From the NCBI GenBank assembly GCA_947503895.1, contig CANNFT010000010.1:124001-188000 (forward strand): DNA of 64,000 nt, read 5' to 3'. The notes below the pieces were generated by a model. That model was not told the origin of the DNA, searched no databases, and saw only the letters and a list, made by a program, of their open reading frames with translations. Within the stretch, counting starts at the first letter, position 1. The number at the start of each line of letters is the position of its first letter. Both the position numbers and the translations under genes were made by a program. Positions 27,180 to 35,665 of this stretch are shown here, piece by piece. This stretch comes from an uncultured Saccharospirillaceae bacterium. GTDB taxonomy: Bacteria > Pseudomonadota > Gammaproteobacteria > Pseudomonadales > Oceanobacteraceae.

Positions 27180-29180
27180 ATGAAAAGGACGGCGCTCGCT
27201 ATTTCAGGGCTAGCCCTTCCGCTTTTAGTGGCGGCGCCGATATCTATGGTTCAGGCAATTGAAATAGATGTTTTGCAGTATTCTCATTCGACGAATTGGT
27301 TGAATGTCGGGCTAACCCTTCTTTTACTGACGCTGCTGCCAGCCACTGTTTATCTCCTGTATAGCCACATTCGAAATCGTCATACGCAATTGCGATTCAA
27401 TATGTTGTGGCGTCAATTACCTGACAGAATGGCGGAAGTGAATGACCGCGGGGTGATTTTAGCGGTTAATCGTCCTTTCAATGAAGCACTACAAGAATCA
27501 GAAATGGTGGGTAGCCCATTAGTCAAATTCCTACCGGATAAAGATGCAACCTTGTTCAATGAGCACCTAAATTTAGCCTTCACGACGGGTATTCCACGGC
27601 AATATGAGTTGGAATCCCGTATAGATGAGCGTTCAGCTTATCTGCAGGTTCATATTTTACCGATGAAGGTGCTTTCGGAAGTCAAAAGCTGTTTAGCGAT
27701 TATTTCTGACATCACCGCGCATCGAGAAGCGGAACAAACCCTTGAAAATGCCCGAGAACAGGCGGAAGCCAGTGCGCAATCTAAATCCACTTTTTTGGCA
27801 AACATGAGCCATGAACTACGAACGCCGCTGAGCGGCATCGTGGGTATGGTGTCACTCTTAGATGACTCTTATAACTCTGAAGACATGCGTCAGTACACGG
27901 AGCCCTTGTTGAGCAGCGTGGAGCACCTGCGGCGTATAGTGGATGATATTTTAGATTTCGCCAAAGTAGACGGTGGGAACATCGTTTTGGAAGAGACGGA
28001 TACCAATCTCTGGCAAATATTGGATGATTTAGAAAGCCTTTATGAAAGCCAAGCCCTGCAAAAAGGCGTGGCATTGAAAGTGAAAAGCAGCCGAGACGTT
28101 CCACGACACATTCAAATAGATGCCTTCCGTTTGAGGCAAATTCTCTACAACTTATTGGGGAATGCACTCAAATTTACCGAAGATGGAAGCGTGCTATTGG
28201 AGGTGAGTTTACAGACTCTGATTGATAAGCCGATGCTGCGTTTTAGTGTGGTGGACACGGGCATTGGCATTTCTAACGACCAGCAAGAAAACATTTTTGA
28301 TGCATTTAAGCAGGCAAATATCAGCACCACCCGCAATTATGGTGGAACAGGATTAGGGTTAGCGATTTGTAAAAAATTAGCGGAGTTAATGGGGGGGGTC
28401 ATCGGCGTTAATAGTACGGAAGGGGTGGGATCAGAATTTTGGTTTACGGTGCCCATGACTGTCACAGGGGAAACGGAAAACTGGGCGTTCTGGCAAAAAG
28501 CAGGTGTAACGTTAAAGTTGGAAAACCCGCATCAGGAGCAGTGGTTTAATCATTTTTTTGGTTCGCTGAATATCCCCATAAAAAATGACGGGGAACTGTT
28601 GGTGACAGATCATGCAGACCCGAGTGCGTTCAAATGGCTTTGGTGGCTTGGCAGCGAGCAATCGCTTAAGCGCAGTAATGCGATCGTTTTGAAGCCGCCG
28701 TTTAGACGAGGGGCACTGTGTAATCGATTATTAGATTACCAGCAACGTCAACGACCTTCGTCACCCGACATTCAGTTAGAGACGACGGAGTCTCATGCGA
28801 TTTTACTGGTGGAGGACAACCCCACCAATCAAGTGGTGGTCCGGCGAATGATGGAAAAAATGGGTTACCAAGTATCCGTTGCCGATAATGGGAAAGAAGG
28901 TGTGCATATGTGGAGCACCGGAAATTTCGCTGTGATCATAATGGATGTCCAAATGCCGGTCATGGATGGCATTGATGCGACTCGTATGATTCGTCAGAAG
29001 GAAGTGCACTACACCCCCATCATTGCATTGACGGCAAATGCGCAGGATGAGGTAGAAGAGTCCTGTTTTGCAGCGGGCGTTGACGCATTTATCACCAAAC
29101 CGGTCGACCGGCAGCAACTGCAAAACACCATCGAAGCGGTTATGGGAGGACATCGCATGAATGTCTCTCACGCTGGCTAA
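27180..29180 (+). CDS. hybrid sensor histidine kinase (PAS-HisKA-HATPase-REC)
   Basis: This 666-residue kinase has an N-terminal signal-like segment and a membrane helix at about 41-62, with little periplasmic sequence between. A PAS domain follows (about 75-185), then a HisKA box with His211 in NMSHELRTPLSG, and an ATP-binding domain (about 310-425) with DTGIGIS and GGTGLGLAIC. A region of about 110 residues (430-535) looks like a decayed receiver, and a true receiver has Asp589 in MDVQMPVMDG. There is no C-terminal phosphotransfer domain, so an external HPt protein would be needed to pass phosphate on. AGG seven bases upstream supports the ATG. It is divergent from the REC-GGDEF gene. Confidence 0.9.
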   Translation: MKRTALAISGLALPLLVAAPISMVQAIEIDVLQYSHSTNWLNVGLTLLLLTLLPATVYLLYSHIRNRHTQLRFNMLWRQLPDRMAEVNDRGVILAVNRPFNEALQESEMVGSPLVKFLPDKDATLFNEHLNLAFTTGIPRQYELESRIDERSAYLQVHILPMKVLSEVKSCLAIISDITAHREAEQTLENAREQAEASAQSKSTFLANMSHELRTPLSGIVGMVSLLDDSYNSEDMRQYTEPLLSSVEHLRRIVDDILDFAKVDGGNIVLEETDTNLWQILDDLESLYESQALQKGVALKVKSSRDVPRHIQIDAFRLRQILYNLLGNALKFTEDGSVLLEVSLQTLIDKPMLRFSVVDTGIGISNDQQENIFDAFKQANISTTRNYGGTGLGLAICKKLAELMGGVIGVNSTEGVGSEFWFTVPMTVTGETENWAFWQKAGVTLKLENPHQEQWFNHFFGSLNIPIKNDGELLVTDHADPSAFKWLWWLGSEQSLKRSNAIVLKPPFRRGALCNRLLDYQQRQRPSSPDIQLETTESHAILLVEDNPTNQVVVRRMMEKMGYQVSVADNGKEGVHMWSTGNFAVIIMDVQMPVMDGIDATRMIRQKEVHYTPIIALTANAQDEVEESCFAAGVDAFITKPVDRQQLQNTIEAVMGGHRMNVSHAG

Positions 29181-29204
29181 TTAACGGTGAGAGACCGCCG
29201 AATA

Positions 29205-29699
29205 CTAGCCTAGGGGGCCAAATGGTAAGTACTTGTTTTGGGTGTTCGATTTAACCCATTGTACGAGTTCTCGATCAATACCGACTTGTTTCTTGAGCAC
29301 CTTAAATAACGGAATGACCGGTGATTTGCTACCGAGATCTAAATTGCATTGTTCTTCTAGGTGCGTGAAAAACTCTATGCACTGACGCAATTCTGCTTCA
29401 TTCATTTGACTTGCCACTTCTGTCCAAACTGCTTTTTCACTTCTAGCCAATGGCTCTAGCCATTCGAGCTGGCGCGACACGTCTTCGCGGTTAAAGGGTG
29501 CGCTTGCTAGGCTGAAAATCAACTCCAATTGCGCTGTTGGCAAAGAGGATGCAGGTGCTGGAGCAGGTTGCCAAGAATCGACAGTCACGGCGAATACCTC
29601 GAAGGCTGTTAGAGTCAAAATTAGGGTGATGACGGCATTTTCCCACATGCGAGAGCGGATAAAAACCGCAATTCTGAAAGGATTAAGCATGGCCACCAT
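29205..29699 (-). CDS. hypothetical exported or membrane-anchored protein
   Basis: This 164-residue protein has a hydrophobic segment at about residues 20-38 (NAVITLILTLTAFEVFA), probably a signal peptide, followed by a short Pro/Ala linker and a helical domain. Several in-frame starts exist, and the ATG at 29648 would begin directly at the signal. The mature part has one cysteine pair (residues about 108 and 119). No family was recognised. It lies convergent to the hybrid kinase gene, 24 bases away. Confidence 0.55.
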   Translation of the reverse strand: MVAMLNPFRIAVFIRSRMWENAVITLILTLTAFEVFAVTVDSWQPAPAPASSLPTAQLELIFSLASAPFNREDVSRQLEWLEPLARSEKAVWTEVASQMNEAELRQCIEFFTHLEEQCNLDLGSKSPVIPLFKVLKKQVGIDRELVQWVKSNTQNKYLPFGPLG

Positions 29700-29864
29700 T
29701 CAGGGGAGCATCTGACAGCCGAAATTCATGAGTGACTTGTGTATACTCCGGCGTCGGAAATCGGTAGTCGAATGTATGACAATACGGCAATAGCTCCATA
29801 TTGAAGCACGTTTAATGGGGTGAGTCGTCTTTTTAGATCAGTATTTGAACAGCAGGCCAAAGAT

Positions 29865-31025
29865 ATGACTGAGTCTTTTGATGAGATTCGTCCCTATTCA
29901 GACAATGAAGTAGAAGATGTATTGGAATCCCTGATTTCAGACCAAGAGTTGTTGATCGCACTGGGTCGGTATCGGATGCCTAGACTGTCCCGGTGGCTCC
30001 CTGCTATCTCAAACCACTTGGTGCAAGCTAATTTACGGAAAGCGCTAGAGGGCATTCAGTCCGTATCGGAGTTGCAATCTTTGGTAGCGCCCATCGTCGG
30101 ACGCTTGGTACGTAACACCATTACCGACTTTGAAATCAAGGGACTTGAGCGCTTGAAACGCGATCAGGCTTATCTTTTTATATCCAATCATCGCGATATC
30201 GCCATGGACCCAGCCTTGGTCAATTACGCGCTGTATCAGGAAGGCTTTGGCACCAGTCGTATTGGCATTGGTGATAATCTCATTCGTAAGCCCTATGTGT
30301 CTAAACTGATGCGCCTGAACAAAAGCTTTATTGTGCGTCGATCGGTTCAGGGTAGAAAAGAGAAGATGGAAGCCCTGCTTCAATTGTCTAATTATATCTA
30401 CAGCAGCATTCAGCAAGGCAGCCCTGTTTGGTTGGCCCAAAAAGAAGGGCGCGCCAAAGATGGGCGCGATGAAACCGACACCGCTGTGCTCAAGATGCTT
30501 CATATGGGCAGGCGTAAACAAGGATGGCAGCTCTCTGAAAGCTTGAATCAGTTGAATATTGTTCCTGTTTCCATTAGCTACGAATGGGACCCTTGTGACC
30601 AAATGAAAGCCCGAGAACTGGCTTCCGTCAGTTCAGGTGTGCAATACACCAAGCATGAAGATGAAGATTACATGAGCATCGTCAAGGGGCTTCAAGGGGA
30701 CAAAGGAGGTGTGACGATTCATTTTGGTGAGCCTCTCAATATGTCCTCAAATAGAGCAGAGGATTGGAGTCAAGCCATCGATGATTTCATACATAGTCAC
30801 TACAAAATATACCCAAATGGCTACCAAGCTTATATGAAGCTTTTCGGCGAGCTACCCAACCAAGTCAATGCTAGCCAATTAAAACAAGACCAAGAGCTGA
30901 CGCGTCGATTAGAAGGGTTGTCCCCCGAAGAGCAAAAGCATTTGCTGAGTGCTTATGCGCAGCCCGTATGTTATCGCTATGAAGATAAACATAAAGAGCC
31001 TGACGCAGAGCAAGGTGTTGAATGA
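29865..31025 (+). CDS. PlsC-type 1-acylglycerol-phosphate acyltransferase family protein
   Basis: This protein of about 386 residues has a central acyltransferase domain. The catalytic motif NHRDIAMD (about 108-115) is of the HRD variety rather than plain HX4D. A QKEGRAKDGRD stretch (about 197-207) stands where other members have FPEGTR. The N-terminal part (IRPYSDNEVEDVLESL and YRMPRLSRWLP) is typical of the longer soluble or membrane-associated members of this superfamily. I start at the ATG at 29865, which has AGG eight bases upstream and is where family similarity appears to begin. A GTG at 29820 is the alternative. It probably acylates a lipid headgroup, but the acceptor is unknown. Confidence 0.75.
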   Translation: MTESFDEIRPYSDNEVEDVLESLISDQELLIALGRYRMPRLSRWLPAISNHLVQANLRKALEGIQSVSELQSLVAPIVGRLVRNTITDFEIKGLERLKRDQAYLFISNHRDIAMDPALVNYALYQEGFGTSRIGIGDNLIRKPYVSKLMRLNKSFIVRRSVQGRKEKMEALLQLSNYIYSSIQQGSPVWLAQKEGRAKDGRDETDTAVLKMLHMGRRKQGWQLSESLNQLNIVPVSISYEWDPCDQMKARELASVSSGVQYTKHEDEDYMSIVKGLQGDKGGVTIHFGEPLNMSSNRAEDWSQAIDDFIHSHYKIYPNGYQAYMKLFGELPNQVNASQLKQDQELTRRLEGLSPEEQKHLLSAYAQPVCYRYEDKHKEPDAEQGVE

Positions 31026-31046
31026 ACAACGAATGCGAAACAAAAA

Positions 31047-31331
31047 ATGATGCAACCTAACTTGGATAAAAAGGCCAAGGCTGCACCTTTCGGTCTGGTG
31101 ACATTGATGATGGTCGCATTACTCTTGGGATGGCAGTGGCTCGGCGATCAGCAGGACGCTTGTGATGATTTAGCGAATCAACTAACAGGGAAAATTGGCT
31201 ACTTCCTAAATTGGAGTCCTCCTGCTTTAACGCTCGTGTTGGCAGATAAGTCTCAGTTTCAAGTTGAGGCAGAGAATCGATCAGCGGGTTGCCGTGCGAT
31301 GATCAATGAAATTCGTCACCACGGTCAATGA
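31047..31331 (+). CDS. small single-pass membrane protein, unknown
   Basis: This 94-residue protein has one membrane helix at about residues 15-30 and a short outer domain with two cysteines (about 38 and 82) that could form a disulfide. It follows the acyltransferase gene by 21 bases on the same strand, so it may be co-transcribed. No family was recognised. Confidence 0.55.
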   Translation: MMQPNLDKKAKAAPFGLVTLMMVALLLGWQWLGDQQDACDDLANQLTGKIGYFLNWSPPALTLVLADKSQFQVEAENRSAGCRAMINEIRHHGQ

Positions 31332-31352
31332 TGTCACCTGTGTGGGGCGATG

Positions 31353-32171
31353 TTAAGCACCCGAAAGTGCGTGAGATAGAGTGGCACGCAGAGAACCTGG
31401 GTCAATGGTTTTGTCGAATAAAGCACAGACGCCCGCTTGCCGAACAGCACTGAGACGGCTGCCTTCAGCCTCGCTGGTGACCATTAAAACGGGTAAATAG
31501 GAGAATTCTGACTGCGCGATGTATTTGACCAGCTCTTCTCCGTTCATGACCGGCATGTTGTAGTCGGTGATGACGAAATCCACACCCTCTCGCCCTAAGG
31601 TTTCGATGGCTTCCTGCCCATTTTCTGCTTCCAAAATATTCTCAACCCCGCAGGAATTCAGCATTCGTGATATGTGTCGTCGTGCGGTGAGGGAGTCATC
31701 GACCACCAGGCAGCGTAGATCATCAATATCAATGGTCTCAATATCCAAGACTTTGACTTCGAGCGTATCGCGGGCGGCGAGTAAGCCTCGATGCAAACTT
31801 TGGCGATCAAAAGGTTTGGGTAACACTGCTAGGACGCCAGCCTGTTTAATGGGGTCGATCATATCGAAGCTGGTTTCACTGGATACCAGCATAAAATTCA
31901 CATGGTGCAGGGACTCATCTTTGCGAATATTGTGCAGCAACTCGATGGCGGTCATATCTTCGAAGTACATCGCACTGATGACTAAATCGGGTTGGTAACT
32001 ACTGAGATAGGTGAGGGCATCGGCACCACTCTTACGAATATCCAACTTACTGACACCTTCTTCTTGAAGGACTTGTTGAATGATCTTTGCTTGCGTACAG
32101 GATGGCTCAATCAACAGTACGGTCAGATCACTAATCGACATCTGTGTCATAGAGGCGCTTTCCCATTCCAT
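31353..32171 (-). CDS. dual-receiver response regulator, first receiver degenerate
   Basis: This 272-residue protein consists of two receiver domains and no output domain. The first (about 15-140) lacks the phosphoacceptor: the expected Asp position reads Ala67 in LVISAMYFEDM, and the acidic pair is only IEP. The second (about 152-272) is intact, with VVDD (156-159), Asp203 in ITDYNMPVMNG and a DKT lysine. Tandem receivers of this sort often serve as phosphate sinks or adaptors in chemotaxis-like systems. The start is uncertain among the first Met, Met8 and Met11. It is convergent with the small membrane protein gene. Confidence 0.85.
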   Translation of the reverse strand: MEWESASMTQMSISDLTVLLIEPSCTQAKIIQQVLQEEGVSKLDIRKSGADALTYLSSYQPDLVISAMYFEDMTAIELLHNIRKDESLHHVNFMLVSSETSFDMIDPIKQAGVLAVLPKPFDRQSLHRGLLAARDTLEVKVLDIETIDIDDLRCLVVDDSLTARRHISRMLNSCGVENILEAENGQEAIETLGREGVDFVITDYNMPVMNGEELVKYIAQSEFSYLPVLMVTSEAEGSRLSAVRQAGVCALFDKTIDPGSLRATLSHALSGA

Positions 32172-32383
32172 GTTCGCATTTATTGGAGACTTTCGAGCTT
32201 AGCCTGTGCGGGCTGCTTTAAGTATAGGCGAAGAATTCAATGACTTGTGGGAAACAAGGGAGATTGGCGAATGCATGGATCAAGAAGCAAAGGTTTGGTT
32301 AGTGGCTCTGTTTATAAGACAAAATGACCTGAGTGCGCGGCCTCAAAATACGAGAGCTTGAGGCCGTGACTATTCATGAAGGG

Positions 32384-33178
32384 TTAGGTGCGATTGTGCA
32401 GTTCGGTGATGCGCAATTCAGCTTTGTGTGCCACTTTGCTTTTGGGGAATTCTTCAACGATCTTGCGAAAGAATTGAATGGCTTTTCGCTCGTTGCCTTG
32501 TTGGTTGTAGGGGCTCATATAAATAAGCCCTAATTGATACAGCGCTTTGGCCTTAATTTCAGCAGAGGAGCCCGGGTTTTGGTAGACCACCGTGTATACA
32601 CTTTCTGCATCTTCTAACCGCTCTTCGGCGATCGCCCGTTCAGACATGGGCGTTAACTCGCCGTCATAAGGCGTGAAAGGCTTTTTCAATAAAGCCTTTT
32701 TATCCAAACGTTTTATCAACTCGTCTGCGCTCAGTTGAATGGGTTGATGAGTGCGCTTTTCAATGATGGCCAGTCTTTTCTCAATGCGGTCAGAGAGTAA
32801 GCTGTTCGGGAATTCTATTTGATGACGTTTGAAATATTGCTTGGCTTTTTGATCGTCTCTGTCTTTATTTAGCCGGTTCATGTACACCAAACCGATTTGA
32901 TAAATGGCGAGACTTTTAATGGCTTGGCTGTATTTCGGGTCTGTGTAACCTTTTAGGTAAGTATTAACGACTTGCTCAGTGTGATTTTCAGCAATGGCTT
33001 TGACTGAAAAAGTGAGTAAATCGCCTTCTTCTTCTAAAGCCGCCGCCGCGCGCAGACGAATGTCTTGCTGGCTTTGTAATACCTGTTGGCTGCCGCCACC
33101 TGCCAGTACGACGGGCGTGGTGGCTGCACAACCCTGTAAAAGGACAACGCTTAGTATGAACAATCCTATTCGGAACAT
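32384..33178 (-). CDS. TPR-like outer-membrane lipoprotein
   Basis: This 264-residue lipoprotein has the lipobox LLQGC with Cys17 as the acylated residue, followed by Ala rather than Asp, which favours the outer membrane. The rest is helical with tetratricopeptide-like repeats: AIYQIGLVYMNRL near the middle and ALYQLGLIYMSPY with AIQFFRKIVEEFPKSKVAHKAEL at the end, similar in style to BamD/YbgF assemblies. It probably scaffolds envelope proteins. GAGGA before the ATG supports the start. It lies between two receiver-protein genes on the same strand. Confidence 0.8.
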   Translation of the reverse strand: MFRIGLFILSVVLLQGCAATTPVVLAGGGSQQVLQSQQDIRLRAAAALEEEGDLLTFSVKAIAENHTEQVVNTYLKGYTDPKYSQAIKSLAIYQIGLVYMNRLNKDRDDQKAKQYFKRHQIEFPNSLLSDRIEKRLAIIEKRTHQPIQLSADELIKRLDKKALLKKPFTPYDGELTPMSERAIAEERLEDAESVYTVVYQNPGSSAEIKAKALYQLGLIYMSPYNQQGNERKAIQFFRKIVEEFPKSKVAHKAELRITELHNRT

Positions 33179-33353
33179 CGTATTCCTCGGCTTTTGATAA
33201 TGTCATTCAGCTTTTATTGAGCGGTCAGTTTACTCTTCGAAGGGATTGATGCCCACAAAGCCCATCGGTTTTAGATCAATGATCGGCAAGATTGGCGCAG
33301 TTTGCCGTGAGGGAGTTAAGTTGCGAGAAAAGTGTGTTGAGTTAAATAAGCGC

Positions 33354-33372
33354 GCGAGCTCGTTGAGCTCGC
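33354..33372 (-). terminator. terminator-like hairpin after membrane-tethered receiver gene
   Basis: A perfect 8-bp stem GCGAGCTC / GAGCTCGC with a 3-base loop lies 15 bases past the stop of the minus-strand gene. The T tract on that strand is weak. Confidence 0.5.
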
Positions 33373-33387
33373 AGGGGGATTTTAAAA

Positions 33388-34410
33388 TCAGAAAAGAAAG
33401 GCAGTCACTGCTATGACGGTTGAAAGGCAAGCCACGCCCATTGCAGCGATCACCAGCGAGCGCTGTTTTGCTATAGATTCATTGGCCGTTTTCAATGCTT
33501 CAGTAGATTCTTTCAAAGCCTTTTGCACATCTGATAGCTCAGATGCGTGCTGCTTTATGTGATCTTCAATGGGCTCCAGTTCGGTTTTCATCACATGATT
33601 AGTGATTTGCACCGCCAGTTTTTGGAACCAAGGTTTCATTGACTTATAAAGCTGAACATCTGTCTGAGGCGTCGGCATTTTTTCCAGCAACTCATCTAGG
33701 TAGCGCTGCTGGCTTTCTGTAAATTGATGCTGCGATTCACTTTGAGTTTGAGTGAATTGCTTAATGGCTGCGTCGATACTGGCGGCAATTTCAGATTTAA
33801 CTTGGTCTTGTGCTTCCTGAACTTGTTGCTTAATCCATCGGTCCATTTGCTCAGCATAGTCATCCATTTTAGGCGGCACCGTACTGGCCTCTTGTGTAGA
33901 CTCACCGTGCTGATGAGGCTCGGAAACGGTGTCGGATTCACTGATTTCAGATTCACTCGTTTCGGTTATTGGAGATGGCTCGCTATCCAATGTAGCCGTC
34001 TCTGAGTTAGTGGTATCGGCATCACCGGTAGCGCTGTTCAGATGTTCTTGCGCAATGGCCAATGCATTACTTAATGCCTCTCCAGAAGCCGGCTTGGGTA
34101 AGACGGCACAAGCACCATGGGCGATGGCTTGAGAAATATAATCTTCATCGTCTTTTGATGTGTACATAATGGTCGGGATATGGCTCAGCTCAGGTGTTTC
34201 TTTGATGGCTTTGGTTGCCTCTAAGCCACTCATCCCAGGCATCATGTGATCCATAAAAATGACGTCTGGCTGGTGGGTGCGTAACATTTCCATGGCGGAT
34301 TCAGCATCTTCGGCAACTTCTACTTCCAAGCCAGCTTTCTGAAGCATTCGCTCCAATACTTTGCGGGCGGAACGGGAGTCGTCTACTACAAGTGCCCGTT
34401 GAACGCTCAT
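33388..34410 (-). CDS. receiver-domain protein with C-terminal membrane anchor
   Basis: This 340-residue protein starts with a complete receiver domain (1-122): VVDD at 8-11, Asp54 in FMDHMMPGMSG, and a KPAS lysine. An acidic Ser/Thr/Glu-rich, probably disordered linker follows (about 126-180), then a long helical, Gln-rich stretch (about 185-315) likely to form a coiled coil, and one C-terminal hydrophobic helix (about 319-340, ending AFLF). It has no DNA-binding, GGDEF or other known output. A receiver tethered to the membrane by its tail is uncommon. AGAGGA ahead of the ATG supports the start. It stands in a cluster of signalling genes. Confidence 0.82.
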   Translation of the reverse strand: MSVQRALVVDDSRSARKVLERMLQKAGLEVEVAEDAESAMEMLRTHQPDVIFMDHMMPGMSGLEATKAIKETPELSHIPTIMYTSKDDEDYISQAIAHGACAVLPKPASGEALSNALAIAQEHLNSATGDADTTNSETATLDSEPSPITETSESEISESDTVSEPHQHGESTQEASTVPPKMDDYAEQMDRWIKQQVQEAQDQVKSEIAASIDAAIKQFTQTQSESQHQFTESQQRYLDELLEKMPTPQTDVQLYKSMKPWFQKLAVQITNHVMKTELEPIEDHIKQHASELSDVQKALKESTEALKTANESIAKQRSLVIAAMGVACLSTVIAVTAFLF

Positions 34411-34732
34411 GATTTATCCTCTGAAATCGTGATTTGGGTAGAGTATCAGTAGCCAGAGGCATAGCGTCAAGTATTCAAACCTAGGTAAATTCGTATTTAC
34501 AAACAATTGCGCAGAATTAAGGTCAGAATGGTATTTCACCGCCATATTCTGTCACCCACTAGGCAATAAAGTGTCGTAAATTGGCAGCATTAATATTTCA
34601 TACAAAATCTTCGCAGACTAAACTTTAGACAAGCAAAAGCCGTATTGAGAAAGGTGTGAACATTGTGCGTGAATGGAGCGGGACTGTGGAGTATGTTAGG
34701 GTCAACTTTCAATTGGCTTATTTAGACGCGTA
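34411..34732. other. gene-free divergent promoter region
   Basis: This 322-base stretch lies between the receiver-protein gene and fieF, which point away from each other. It must hold both promoters. I see no convincing metal-regulator operator or strong hairpin. Confidence 0.5.
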
Positions 34733-35665
34733 ATGGATTCTCATTCTAATTTAATGAAGCTCGCAACGCTGGCTTCAACCAGTGTGGCTTTAATTCTAAT
34801 TGTCATTAAGACATGGGCTTATTGGTCCACAGGATCATTAAGTTTACTGGGCTCATTGTTGGATTCAATGCTGGATGGTGTGACATCCATTGTGAATTTA
34901 TTGGCCGTTCGCTATGCCATTATTCCGCCCGACGAAGATCATAAATTTGGCCACGGGAAAGTGGAGTCGCTGGCGGCGTTAGGGCAATCTGCCTTTATGA
35001 TTGGCTCGGCTGCTGTACTGATATTAAACAGTTTTGATTCTTTGTTTGACCAGCGTGCCATCGTCAAAACCGAACTGGGCATCGCTGTGAGCATCATTGC
35101 AATTGTGCTCACGCTCATGCTTGTCGCGTTTCAACGCTATGTCTATAAACGCACGCAATCCCTTGTGATTGAAGCTGATTCCTTGCATTACAAAGGTGAC
35201 TTACTGATGAACCTAGCCGTCATTGCTGCGCTCGGTTTAGCCGGTTGGGGCTTATTGTGGATTGACCAAGTATTTGCATTGGGGATTGCGTTGTTTTTAG
35301 GGTTCAACGCATGGCAAATCGGTGCTCGAGCTTGGACAGAACTAATGGACAAACATTTACCGGAGGTTGAATTACGGGTTTATGAGCTGGTCACCGAAAT
35401 GCAAGGTTGTTTTGGCTGCCACGACGTGCGCTCACGTCAATCGGGGCCGGCGATTTTTATACAACTTCATCTCGAATTAGATGCCACGATGCCCTTGGCA
35501 GAGGCGCATAAAGTAGGAGACGCCTTGGAAAAACGCATCATCCAAGAATATCCAAGAGCCGATGTTATTATTCATCACGATCCCGTTAAATCGACACCAA
35601 ATGGATTACAGCCTGTAGGCACCATTAAAGATGAATCAACTCCCAATTCGTCGACCCCGCAATGA
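34733..35665 (+). CDS. fieF: FieF-type cation diffusion facilitator (Fe/Zn efflux)
   Basis: This 310-residue inner-membrane proton/metal antiporter has six predicted helices. The metal site is of the FieF kind: Asp44 and Asp48 in LLDSMLDG, and His152 and Asp156 in LHYKGD. The HKFGHGKVESLAAL loop after helix 2 is a strong family signature. The C-terminal cytoplasmic domain carries further His and Asp ligands (HLELD, IIHHDPV). It exports Zn, Fe or similar divalent metals. The stop overlaps the next gene in an ATGA arrangement, which implies translational coupling. It lies far from the czc-like operon of the same window. Confidence 0.92.
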   Translation: MDSHSNLMKLATLASTSVALILIVIKTWAYWSTGSLSLLGSLLDSMLDGVTSIVNLLAVRYAIIPPDEDHKFGHGKVESLAALGQSAFMIGSAAVLILNSFDSLFDQRAIVKTELGIAVSIIAIVLTLMLVAFQRYVYKRTQSLVIEADSLHYKGDLLMNLAVIAALGLAGWGLLWIDQVFALGIALFLGFNAWQIGARAWTELMDKHLPEVELRVYELVTEMQGCFGCHDVRSRQSGPAIFIQLHLELDATMPLAEAHKVGDALEKRIIQEYPRADVIIHHDPVKSTPNGLQPVGTIKDESTPNSSTPQ

